A stretch of DNA of 64,000 nt from assembly GCF_023630705.1 (NCBI RefSeq), contig NZ_JALQEM010000036.1, forward strand, positions 208,134 to 272,133, given 5' to 3'. The stretch is from Caballeronia sp. GAFFF1 (GTDB taxonomy: Bacteria > Pseudomonadota > Gammaproteobacteria > Burkholderiales > Burkholderiaceae). Below, in pieces: positions 1 through 8,273 of the stretch; position 1 is the stretch's first letter; each line of letters starts with the position of its first letter. The notes under the pieces are model-generated. The model was given only the letters and a program-made list of their open reading frames with translations. It was not told where the DNA came from and ran no database searches. The position numbers and the translations under genes were made by a program.

Positions 1-768
1 CTCGAAGATGCTGCGGTTGTCGCGTATCCACTGGCTCTGGAACAGGTCGATCTTGCGTTCCTTCGTATAGATGCCGTGCTCCGACACGAGCAGCGGCCGG
101 CCCGTGCGATAGTGCGCGAGCGCGCCGAGAAAGCCCGCATAGCCGGTGGATACCGTGTGATAGACGCCCGCATCCGGCAGACTCTCGGCAATGCGCGCGA
201 GCAGCCAGAGCGGCTTGTGCATCACGCGCACGGTCCAGAAATAATCGACGAACGAAGGGTCGGTGCATCGCTCTCGATACTGCTCCGTCACGTAGTTCCA
301 CGCCTCGCGCGAGTAGAGAAATTCGCTCTCGGAAAGACGGCCGTCCGGCGCGAGGTCTTCGAGCATGTCGCGCAGCATGGAGCCGGCCGCGGCGCGCATC
401 GCGGGATTGCGCATCGCTTCGTGCAGATCCGCCGATTGCGCGAACGCCGCGCGATCGCCGCGACGCTTCGCCACTTCGGGGTTCGCGGCGAAGTCGTAGA
501 GAAAGTGATTCTCCTGATGCACGACGTTCTCCGGCAGCGCGTACGAAGCCTTCGGATAATCCTGCGGACGGCTGCCGAGAAAGCATAGCGCGAAGCTCAG
601 GTCCGGAAACGCGCGGATCATCTGATTCACCCAGCTCGACACGCCGCCGCTCACATACGGGAACGTGCCTTCGAGCAGCAGCACGACGTCGGCGCGCTGC
701 GCCTTCGGCAGCGTCGTCGTCAGCGCGGGCCACGATGTGTGCGGGATATCGGCAAGGTTTGCGTTCAT
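1..768 (-). CDS. pelF: PelF, Pel polysaccharide glycosyltransferase (C-terminus outside window)
   Basis: Cytosolic GT4-type glycosyltransferase thought to polymerise the Pel exopolysaccharide from UDP-sugars. Only the first 256 codons are present, and the reading frame runs off the left edge. Reading from the start one sees VVLLLEGTFPYVSGGVSSWV near residues 20-39, the glycine-rich N-terminal loop typical of PelF, and later a TVSTGYAGFLGALA stretch of the first Rossmann-like domain. Its ATG overlaps the TGA of pelE in an ATGA arrangement, so translation is probably coupled. pelG, the membrane component, is expected just beyond the edge. Confidence 0.93.
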   Translation of the reverse strand, partial: MNANLADIPHTSWPALTTTLPKAQRADVVLLLEGTFPYVSGGVSSWVNQMIRAFPDLSFALCFLGSRPQDYPKASYALPENVVHQENHFLYDFAANPEVAKRRGDRAAFAQSADLHEAMRNPAMRAAAGSMLRDMLEDLAPDGRLSESEFLYSREAWNYVTEQYRERCTDPSFVDYFWTVRVMHKPLWLLARIAESLPDAGVYHTVSTGYAGFLGALAHYRTGRPLLVSEHGIYTKERKIDLFQSQWIRDNRSIFE

Positions 769-1820
769 GAGACGCCTTTGCGCAGCGTGGCAAGCGAGCC
801 GCGCCAGTAATCGAGTACGGGCTTCATGACGGGCAGAACCGCGGACGGGCTCATCTGTCCGAGAAGCGTCTTGACGCGGGCGAAGTCGCCGCGCAGATAC
901 GCGGCTTCGGCCAGATAAGGCAGCATGCGGTCGCGCGCGAAGCCGTGTTGAATCGCGCGTTCGAGCAGCATGTCGGCGGCGTCGAGATCGCCGCGATCGA
1001 GCGCGAGCCGTCCGCGCATGCGCCACAGCGCCGCGTCCGCCGGTTCGATATCGAGCGCGGCGGCGGCGTAGGCATCGGCCTGTTCCGCCGCGTTGCGGTA
1101 CACGTCGCCCTGCACGAGATGCGCGTAGATCAATTCGCCATAAAGCTCCGCGAGCGTCTTGTTCACTTCGTAACGCTCGCGCGGCGTGAGCGGGTCAGAC
1201 AGGCGAGGGCGTTGGGCGAGGATGCGCTGCGTGAGGCGCTTCTCCTGGCTGTCGAGCATGCCGTAGGCGAGCAGGCGAATATCGTCGAGCGGATCGGCGA
1301 GCATGCCGCGCAACAGCGGACTGATGGTGTGCGCCGGCATCGACTGCATGGCGAGCAGCGCCGTCATGCGCAGCGACGTCGCCGCTTCGGCGTTCTGCAA
1401 CTCGGCCTTGAGGCGCGCGCCGCGTCCGTACGACACATGCGGAATCAGATGCGTCGCGAACTCCGGCTCTTCGATATAGGCGATGCCTTTCGCCGTCACG
1501 CGGCGCGGCAACGCGAGCGCGAGCACCATCGCGCCGACGGAGACCAGCGCGCCGCCCACCGGCACCGCGAACACGAAGAGCCACAGATAGCACCACGCGC
1601 CCTTCGAACGATAGCGCGCGGGCAGCGTTCGCCAGCACGCGAACGCGAGAAGCGTGGCCGCCACGGCCTGCGCGGCGAAGCAGGCGAGCAGCACGCCGGT
1701 CGGCGGCCCGGCGCGGGAGGCGAGCACGAACATGCCGATTTGCACGGCGACGCCGAGCAGCGCGGCCAGCCACGCCAGCCACGCTGTCGCGCGATGGATC
1801 GGGCGCTCACGCGTCGGCAT
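765..1820 (-). CDS. pelE: PelE, inner-membrane TPR protein of Pel synthesis
   Basis: 351 aa. The first ~110 residues contain three hydrophobic segments (about 12-33, 40-62 and 75-103), followed by a soluble helical part with TPR-like repeats (clear around residues 235-320, with ALDIEPADAALWRMRGRLAL). In Pseudomonas PelE works with PelD, PelF and PelG in the inner-membrane synthase complex. The start overlaps the 3' end of pelD by 14 nt and the stop overlaps pelF by 4 nt, so it is tightly embedded in the operon. Sequence conservation in this family is low; the call rests on topology, length and position. Confidence 0.88.
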   Translation of the reverse strand: MPTRERPIHRATAWLAWLAALLGVAVQIGMFVLASRAGPPTGVLLACFAAQAVAATLLAFACWRTLPARYRSKGAWCYLWLFVFAVPVGGALVSVGAMVLALALPRRVTAKGIAYIEEPEFATHLIPHVSYGRGARLKAELQNAEAATSLRMTALLAMQSMPAHTISPLLRGMLADPLDDIRLLAYGMLDSQEKRLTQRILAQRPRLSDPLTPRERYEVNKTLAELYGELIYAHLVQGDVYRNAAEQADAYAAAALDIEPADAALWRMRGRLALDRGDLDAADMLLERAIQHGFARDRMLPYLAEAAYLRGDFARVKTLLGQMSPSAVLPVMKPVLDYWRGSLATLRKGVS

Positions 1821-3264
1821 GACAAAGCCGCAGGAACTGATGCAGCGCGTCGATCGGCGAATCGGCGGAAAGACGCATCGAATGCGTCGCGACGCCCGCC
1901 GATTCGAAGTCCGTGCCGAACTGCGCGCGCAGGTTCTCTTCGATGCGCAACAGATAGCCCGCGACCGCGCTTTCGCCGGAGAGCGGCATCAGCGTGAGCA
2001 CGACGCGCTGTGTCGGCGTGACGATGGGCCACTGCGCATCCAGCGAGCGCCGCAGCCGCAGCACGTGTTCGTGCAGCGACACGCCGAATTCGCTCGCATC
2101 GAAGACGAGCGCGACGAGCGACGACTCCACGCCCGTATCGCGCAACAGGCGCACGAGGCGCGCGTAGTCGAGCGCGAAGTCGTACGGGCAGCGCGGGAAC
2201 GCCTGCAACACCGAACGGCTGATCTCGGCGTGGCGCACGCTGTCCGCGTAATAGCCGCCGAGCACGAGCAGGAACTGAAGGTTGTCGCGCGTCATCGCGA
2301 GAAACGGCATGCGCTCGACGACGAGCAACGCAACGTGCCGGCCGCCTGCATCGACGAGCGGCGCGACGGCGCGGTATCGCGTGTTGGTTTCCGCGCCCGC
2401 GGCGCCCGATGCCGTGCTCGATTCCGGATGCGTGAGCGCGAGCGTTTCGCGCGCCTCGGCGACGAGCGGATCGGCGAGATCGAGCGTGAAAGGGTCGCCG
2501 ACGCTCGCGACGGGCGTCGTCTGCACCGTGTTGCCGTTCCACACGAAGAGGCTCGCGGTTTCCAGCTGACACGCCTGCGCGGCCGTCTTCAGGAAGCGCG
2601 CCGCGCCGATAAGCGGGCCCTCGTCCTCGTCGTTGAGCGCGAGCGTGCGCAGGCGGGCGAGCGAATCGCGCAGCGTGGCGGGGCGCGCGAGCACGTCCTG
2701 TTCGAGCCGTTCATGCGACAGGCGCAGCAGGAACTGGTTCTTCGTGAGAATGGAAAGACGCTCGGCGAGATAGTCGTTGGCGATGCGCGCCTGCCGCTGA
2801 CGGCCGATCCAGATGTCGCCGAACTGGCCGCATAGAAGCGTCAGCACGAATCCGCCGAAGAAGAAGCTGCCGGGAAAGACAGCGTGCGCGCGCGACGGAC
2901 CGGCCGCGTCCGAGACATACCACGCAAGCAGCAGCATGAGCGCGCTCGCCATGCCGGCGAGCGTGCCGTAGCGCAGCGCGAAGACGACCGGCAGGAGCCA
3001 CACCCAGCCGAAGCCCGTGCGCAACAGCAGCGGATCGGCGGGATCGACGAACCAGCAGACGCCTGCCATGAGAACAGTCGCGACGGCGACTTCCATCGCG
3101 ATGAACGCCGCCCGCCTGCCCGAAATGCCCGAAGGCGCGATGACCCGCGCCCACGGCATGTCGCGCGAGACCGACTGCCCGCTTTGCGCCGCGCGTTGCC
3201 GTCGCGGGCGCGCCGCGCCGCCCGGCTTGGGCGATGCCTGCGGTTTGCCGTCCACGGTACCCAT
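1807..3264 (-). CDS. pelD: PelD, inner-membrane c-di-GMP receptor
   Basis: 485 aa. A Pro/Arg-rich cytoplasmic leader (1-45) precedes four hydrophobic segments (about 52-72, 83-98, 100-118 and 128-148), a helical linker, a GAF-like domain (about 200-340) and a degenerate GGDEF-like domain (about 355-480). The catalytic GGDEF motif is absent. An RxxD tetrad at R406-S-L-D409, with an arginine 34 residues later (R440), matches the spacing of the inhibitory-site residues that bind c-di-GMP in Pseudomonas PelD. This supports, but does not prove, post-translational activation of Pel synthesis by c-di-GMP. It lies 4 nt downstream of pelC. Confidence 0.92.
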   Translation of the reverse strand: MGTVDGKPQASPKPGGAARPRRQRAAQSGQSVSRDMPWARVIAPSGISGRRAAFIAMEVAVATVLMAGVCWFVDPADPLLLRTGFGWVWLLPVVFALRYGTLAGMASALMLLLAWYVSDAAGPSRAHAVFPGSFFFGGFVLTLLCGQFGDIWIGRQRQARIANDYLAERLSILTKNQFLLRLSHERLEQDVLARPATLRDSLARLRTLALNDEDEGPLIGAARFLKTAAQACQLETASLFVWNGNTVQTTPVASVGDPFTLDLADPLVAEARETLALTHPESSTASGAAGAETNTRYRAVAPLVDAGGRHVALLVVERMPFLAMTRDNLQFLLVLGGYYADSVRHAEISRSVLQAFPRCPYDFALDYARLVRLLRDTGVESSLVALVFDASEFGVSLHEHVLRLRRSLDAQWPIVTPTQRVVLTLMPLSGESAVAGYLLRIEENLRAQFGTDFESAGVATHSMRLSADSPIDALHQFLRLCHADA

Positions 3265-3268
3265 GGCG

Positions 3269-3814
3269 TTACTTCGTCAACGCGCCGAGCAGCTCTTTTT
3301 CGAGCTTCTGCGCGACGCCCGAGAGCGCGTCGCGGCTCCAGCCGGTGCGGCTGCCCGCCGCGCTCCAGACGACCTTGCCGCTTGCGACATCGACGACATC
3401 GAAGGTCAGGCCCACGGCGGGCTCGCCATCGACGCCGACCTTATAGCGCCATTCCGTCACCGTGCCGGTCAGCGCATAGCGCACGTTCTGCGAGCGCGCC
3501 CACGCGAGCGCTTTCGTGTCGATGCCGGGCTTGGCGGTATCGAAGAGCGTCTCCTCGTCGCCGGTATCCGGATAACGCGTGAGCGCGACGCCGCCCGACG
3601 TCAGCAGACTCTGCGCGATGGCCGACGCGCGCAGTCCCGCCTGCGGCGTTTCCGTGCGATTGGTGATCGGCAGCACGGTCCAGCTCGCGTTCTTGTCGAG
3701 CGCGGCGCTTGCGTTGTCGCTGCGATCCACCACCGCGCAGGCGTTCAACGCGAGCGCGACCCACAAGCTGCTCAATAGGCCCGCCCATCGTTCGAATTGT
3801 CGTGTCGTTTTCAT
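3269..3814 (-). CDS. pelC: PelC, outer-membrane lipoprotein of Pel export
   Basis: 181 aa. The signal peptide ends in a lipobox L23-N-A-C26, so the mature protein is a lipoprotein. The body (about 45-180) has the alternating alpha/beta pattern of PelC, with the family-typical VRYALTGTVTEWRYKVG and AVGLTFDVVDVASGKVVW stretches. In Pseudomonas a dodecameric PelC ring sits on the periplasmic face of the outer membrane and funnels the polymer to PelB. A longer open frame extends upstream but lies inside pelB; the lipobox fixes the start at 3814. It sits between pelB (49 nt away) and pelD (4 nt away). Confidence 0.93.
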   Translation of the reverse strand: MKTTRQFERWAGLLSSLWVALALNACAVVDRSDNASAALDKNASWTVLPITNRTETPQAGLRASAIAQSLLTSGGVALTRYPDTGDEETLFDTAKPGIDTKALAWARSQNVRYALTGTVTEWRYKVGVDGEPAVGLTFDVVDVASGKVVWSAAGSRTGWSRDALSGVAQKLEKELLGALTK

Positions 3815-3863
3815 ATGTGCTCCGCTTGCCTCGTTTTTTCGATGCCGTGACGCGACCGCGCGG

Positions 3864-6800
3864 CTAATACAGCCAGCGATAGCGCACGCCGTACTCCGTG
3901 AAAGCCTGCGTGCGGCCGGACGTGACCCCGGCGTGCTCGTAATACATGGTCGCCTGATCGTTGCCGAAGACGCTGCCCGCCAGTCCCACGCGCACCTGCG
4001 CCGTCCAGCCCTGATTCGAATCGTGAATCGGCCCGGCGGCGAAGAACGGCCGCCACGCGCGCGTGTAGCCTTCTTCGAGATCGTCGCCGAACGAAAACAG
4101 CAGGCCTTCCTGCGTGAAGGTCTGCGGCATGAACTGCTGCGCGGTAAGCGGCGCGCCCGCCGGCAACAGACGCGCGAGTTGTCCGCCCGGATTGCCCGAC
4201 GCGCTGTACTGCCCGTGCGTGAGCACAGCGCGAACGGTGTAGTCCGGATAATCGACGCGCAGCTTGTAGCCCGCGTTGAAATCCGCGACGGCGCCCGTGC
4301 CGAGGAACGACTTGTCCTGTCCGTAGAAGCGCGCATATTCCACGCGCCCGCCCGCGAACACATGCGGGTCCGGCCGATAATTCACGCCCACGCTCGCCAG
4401 ATGCTTCACGCCGCCGACGATCAGCTGGCTCGTTTCAGTCGCCATCTGATTGAAGCCGAGCGCGTAGTTGAAGCTCAGGTTCTGCTGCTCGAAAAGCGTG
4501 CCGTCGAGGCGGAAGGTGGTGAAGTCGTCGAGCGCGTTGCGCCGGCCGATTCTCACGCGCTCGGTGTCGTCGAGGCCGAGATGCCGCCACGCGAGCGACA
4601 ACTGGCGGTCGTGGCGCGGCACGTTCGGCAATGACGCGTCGCCGTGCTGATTGCGGTCTGCGTAATCGAGCGCGAGCGATTGCGTCGGAGACAGCCGCAA
4701 GCCCGCGCCGATGCCCGCCTCCGTGTACGACAGCCCGCCTTGCTCCACTACGCGAAAACGCGGCGCAATAGCCTGCGCGTTGCGCAGCAACTGTTCGCGC
4801 AGAATCTGATTGACGATTTCGTCGTCGGGCAGCGCGAACTGCTGCTCGTAGGCATGCGTCTGCACGTCGCCGAAACGTCCGGTCGTCGCTTCGGCGTCGA
4901 GGCGATTCTGGCGCGGAATCCAGTCGGCTTCGGTATCGAGCAGGCGATTCAGCGTCGCGCGGTCGTGCTCGGCCAGCGCGATGGTCACTTCCGCATACAC
5001 GGGACGCGTCGCGCTGTCGATGTACTGGCGCAGGAGCCAGAGGCTTTCGGCATCGTAGGCGTCGTGCGATTGCAGCCAGCCGAGCGCGGCCTCGCGCGCC
5101 ACCGCCGAGTACACGCGACGCCGCTTTTCTTCGCGATGCGCGACGCTTTGCATCGCGTCGTCAGTGAAGGCGAACGGCGGTTGCGCAGGTTCGTCGTCCG
5201 CACTGTCGCCAACATCAGCGCGCAGCAGTTCGATCAGCACTTGCCGCGACGCGTCGCCGCCCGCGAACTGGTCCGTGAGCCCGACCATGCGCGCGCGCAG
5301 GTCTTCGCGCTGCTCGTCGTCGAGCGTCACAGGCTGCTTGCCCTCCGCGCGCTGCGCCATCTGCTTCTTCCACACGGCGTTGCGCACGCGCCAGGCATCG
5401 TCGATGCGGCCGTTCAATTCCAGCGCGTCCGCATAGCCCAGCGCCCACAGCGGGTCGTCGCGGCGCGAGGCGGCTTCCTTGTGCATCATGTGCAGCGCGC
5501 CGCGCGCGTCGCCGAGGCGCAGATACGACGCCGCATACGGCGCCCAGAGCGTGCTGTCGCGCTCGGCATCGCGGGCGTGGCGGGCGAGCATCGCGCGCAG
5601 TTCCGCATTGCTTCCGCGTTCGTTGAGCGCCCAGATGAGCGCGGCGCGGGCCTCGTCGTCGCCCGGAGCAAGCGCGGCGGCAGCGCGCGTGTCGGCGAGC
5701 GCGCCGTCTGGATCGCCCGCGCGACGCAGGTATTGGGCGCGAGCGAGCAAAAAGCGCGGCGAGCGCTCGGCTGCGGCGAGCGAGGCCGGATCGAGCGAGG
5801 CGAGCAACGCGCGGATGCGGCCCGTCGCGCGCGCCCGCAGATAGTCGTAGACGGCGAGTTCGAGCAGGCGTTCGTTGCCCGTCTTGCGATACGCGAACTC
5901 CGCGATGCGGCCCGCTTCGAGCGGCTGATTGTCGTAGAGCGAAACCATGGCGGAGAGATCGTCGGGCGTCGCCACGCCCGCTTGCACGAGCTTGCCGTAG
6001 CCTTCGCGCGCCTTGCCGTCCTGCTGATCGACGGTGGCGAGCATCGCGTAAAAGCGCCAGAAGTCGGCATCCGGTGCGGGGGCGCGGCTCTTTGCCGAAT
6101 CGAGGACGGCGAGGGAGCGGTCGAACTGCGTGCGCGTGTAGTACATCAGGCTCAGTTTCAGCGCGTACGCCGAATCGGGTCCGAACTCGCGCATCAGGCG
6201 CTCGTAGGTCGCGATGGCGAGGTCGTCGTCGCCCTTGCGTTCGGCGAGTCGGGCATAGCGTTCCAGCACTGGCCGGCGATAGGCGCCGTTCGCGCGGGTT
6301 TGCAGGAAGCGCAGGGCGGCGTCCGGATCGGCCTGCGCTTCGTACGCGCTCACCACGCGGTCGAGCCGCTTCATGTCGCCCGGCGCGCGGTCCGATTCGT
6401 GGATCGCGGCGGCGAGCATCGCGTCGTTGTCGCCGAGCGCGGGCGCGAGGCGCTGGACCTGCTTCCAGTCGCGCTCGCCGTTGCGCGCGCGGGCGAGCGC
6501 GAGATAGTTGGCGAGCGCGACATCGGGCGCGTGATTCCACTCGGCGACCTGCGCGAGCCGCTCCCGCCATTCGGTCGATGCCGGGTCGCGTTTCACTGCG
6601 TCCTGCGCGACGCGCTGGGCGCTCGCGAGATCGCCGTTGGCAAGGAACACTTTGAAGCCGAGTTCGTAGTCCGATGCTTCGATGGGCGCGGACGGTTCCT
6701 GATTCGCTACGCGGAGAATCGAGAAGGCGTCGCGGGCGCGGAGGACGGCGGGGATCGCGTGGGCGCGGCCGTTCATGCAGGCGCGTGTGCACAGAAACGG

Positions 6801-8273
6801 CGCTTGCGATACGGCAGTCTTGGGCTTCGTTGCGTTCGTCGTGTTTTTTGCTGCGCTTATCGCAGGCGCTGCGGTCGACACGTAGCTCGCGCGCAAGGCG
6901 CTCGCCTCGTTGGCCGCGTTCCCCACAGTTCCCACATTCAGCACGCTTGCCGCGTGCGCTACGCTCACTGCGGGCGAAGCGTTCGCCGCAAAGACTGCAT
7001 TTTGCATGCTCTTCGCGTTCGCTGCGTTCGCTGCGTTCGCAGCGCTCATCGCGCTTTTCGCACTTCTTGCCTCCGCCGCGCTGACCACGCTCGCCTCGTT
7101 GGCCGCGTTCCCCACGGTTCCCGCGTTCAGCACGCTTCCCGCGTGCGCTGCGCTCACTGCGGGCGAAGCGTTCACCGCAAAGACTGCATTTTGCATGCTC
7201 TTCGCGTTCGCTGCGCTCGCTGCGTTTCTCGCGCTCGTCGCATCGGCCGCGTTGAGCCCGCTTCCCGCGTCTCCCGGACCTACCACGAGCAGAGCGTTCC
7301 CTGCATTTCCCACGCTCGTCCCGCTCCGCACGTTCCGCACGCCCTCGGCCAACCGCACCGCCTCGCGCCCCCGACCCCACCCCGCGAGCCTCGACACACC
7401 GTCGCGCCGCTCGCGCGACGACATGTCCAGCAGGCGTCGCGCGTAGCGGTCCGCGATATCGGGCCGGCCCGCCGAGAGCGCGAGCCGCGTCAGATAACGC
7501 AGCGTCTCGCGGTCGCGCGAGAGCGAACCGAGATGCGCGTCGGCAGCGGCCAACGCATCGGCGGGACGGTTGGCCGACTGCAACGCCTGCAACGCGGACA
7601 GGAATAGGCGTCGCTCGTCGTCGCGCGTTGCGGCGTGAGCCTGCGCCGCGAAGAACGCATCGGCGGCGCCCGCGTAGTCGCCCGCAGCGAGTTTCAGTTG
7701 CGCGCCTTGTGCGAGCCAGCGCGGCGCCTGCGCCGGCTCCATCCGCGCGAGCCGCTCGTAGTAGCGCCCGGCAAGCGCGCTGTCGTTCAACGCACGCGCC
7801 TTCTTCGCGAAGGTTTCCATCTGCGCGGCATCCCACGGCTTGTCGAGCGCATCGGCGAGCAGGGCGTCGAGTTCCGCAAGCCGCGCCGCCCGGTGCGGAT
7901 CGCCCGGCTTGAGCGCATAAGCCTGCGTCTCGGCGAGGTCGATGCGCGTGCGCAACGCGCTCGACTGCGCCTGCGGATCGGACGAAACGGACAGACGGCG
8001 CAGCATTCTCTGCGCGTCCGCGATGCGCTGCGCTTTCAGATACTCCTGCGTCAGCTCGGTCAGGACTTCGGCATTGTCCGGCTCGATGCGCAGCCACGCT
8101 TCAAGATAAGCGACGGTCAGCGTGTCGACCTGACGGCCTTCGAGCAGCCGCTCTTCCAGCCGCTCGCGAGGAAACGCGAGCACGAGCATGAGCCCGACCA
8201 GCAGCCCGAAAGCCGCGACGACGAACGGCGAAAAAAGCCGCTGGCGGTCAGGTTGCGCAGACGACATCGACAT
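3864..8273 (-). CDS. pelB: PelB, TPR-scaffold and outer-membrane porin for Pel export, enlarged
   Basis: 1469 aa from the ATG at 8273, clearly longer than the ~1190 aa of Pseudomonas PelB. Order: one N-terminal membrane helix (about 15-34), TPR-like helices (about 50-305), a low-complexity Ala/Asn/Ser-rich stretch (about 311-505), more TPR repeats (about 535-1050), then a C-terminal beta-barrel ending in an aromatic residue (RYRWLY). The barrel is the polymer exit and the TPRs recruit PelA. The low-complexity part contains two copies of a 63-residue unit and has no counterpart I know of in PelB. The start overlaps the end of pelA by 26 nt; ATG 8267 is an alternative. No strong Shine-Dalgarno is visible, consistent with coupled translation. 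Confidence 0.92.
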   Translation of the reverse strand: MSMSSAQPDRQRLFSPFVVAAFGLLVGLMLVLAFPRERLEERLLEGRQVDTLTVAYLEAWLRIEPDNAEVLTELTQEYLKAQRIADAQRMLRRLSVSSDPQAQSSALRTRIDLAETQAYALKPGDPHRAARLAELDALLADALDKPWDAAQMETFAKKARALNDSALAGRYYERLARMEPAQAPRWLAQGAQLKLAAGDYAGAADAFFAAQAHAATRDDERRLFLSALQALQSANRPADALAAADAHLGSLSRDRETLRYLTRLALSAGRPDIADRYARRLLDMSSRERRDGVSRLAGWGRGREAVRLAEGVRNVRSGTSVGNAGNALLVVGPGDAGSGLNAADATSARNAASAANAKSMQNAVFAVNASPAVSAAHAGSVLNAGTVGNAANEASVVSAAEARSAKSAMSAANAANAANAKSMQNAVFAANASPAVSVAHAASVLNVGTVGNAANEASALRASYVSTAAPAISAAKNTTNATKPKTAVSQAPFLCTRACMNGRAHAIPAVLRARDAFSILRVANQEPSAPIEASDYELGFKVFLANGDLASAQRVAQDAVKRDPASTEWRERLAQVAEWNHAPDVALANYLALARARNGERDWKQVQRLAPALGDNDAMLAAAIHESDRAPGDMKRLDRVVSAYEAQADPDAALRFLQTRANGAYRRPVLERYARLAERKGDDDLAIATYERLMREFGPDSAYALKLSLMYYTRTQFDRSLAVLDSAKSRAPAPDADFWRFYAMLATVDQQDGKAREGYGKLVQAGVATPDDLSAMVSLYDNQPLEAGRIAEFAYRKTGNERLLELAVYDYLRARATGRIRALLASLDPASLAAAERSPRFLLARAQYLRRAGDPDGALADTRAAAALAPGDDEARAALIWALNERGSNAELRAMLARHARDAERDSTLWAPYAASYLRLGDARGALHMMHKEAASRRDDPLWALGYADALELNGRIDDAWRVRNAVWKKQMAQRAEGKQPVTLDDEQREDLRARMVGLTDQFAGGDASRQVLIELLRADVGDSADDEPAQPPFAFTDDAMQSVAHREEKRRRVYSAVAREAALGWLQSHDAYDAESLWLLRQYIDSATRPVYAEVTIALAEHDRATLNRLLDTEADWIPRQNRLDAEATTGRFGDVQTHAYEQQFALPDDEIVNQILREQLLRNAQAIAPRFRVVEQGGLSYTEAGIGAGLRLSPTQSLALDYADRNQHGDASLPNVPRHDRQLSLAWRHLGLDDTERVRIGRRNALDDFTTFRLDGTLFEQQNLSFNYALGFNQMATETSQLIVGGVKHLASVGVNYRPDPHVFAGGRVEYARFYGQDKSFLGTGAVADFNAGYKLRVDYPDYTVRAVLTHGQYSASGNPGGQLARLLPAGAPLTAQQFMPQTFTQEGLLFSFGDDLEEGYTRAWRPFFAAGPIHDSNQGWTAQVRVGLAGSVFGNDQATMYYEHAGVTSGRTQAFTEYGVRYRWLY
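6901..7240 (-). repeat. 189-bp in-frame direct repeat inside pelB
   Basis: Two near-identical copies begin at 6901 and 7090 (offset 189 bp, exactly 63 codons) and stay clearly similar for about 150 bp. On the protein they give two copies of an NAKSMQNAVFA(V/A)NASPAVS unit starting at residues 356 and 419. Differences between copies are scattered single bases. Because the period is a multiple of three, copy gain or loss would change PelB length without breaking the frame. Confidence 0.9.

Noticed and set aside
6901..7240. Possible CRISPR-like or mobile repeat
   Set aside because: Only two copies, 189-bp period, in frame within pelB and without spacers; it is an intragenic duplication.
4644..7607. 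Long plus-strand frame opposite pelB with Cys/Arg repeats
   Set aside because: The repetitive Cys/Arg pattern is only the complement of the Ala/Asn repeats in PelB. No start signal or family similarity.
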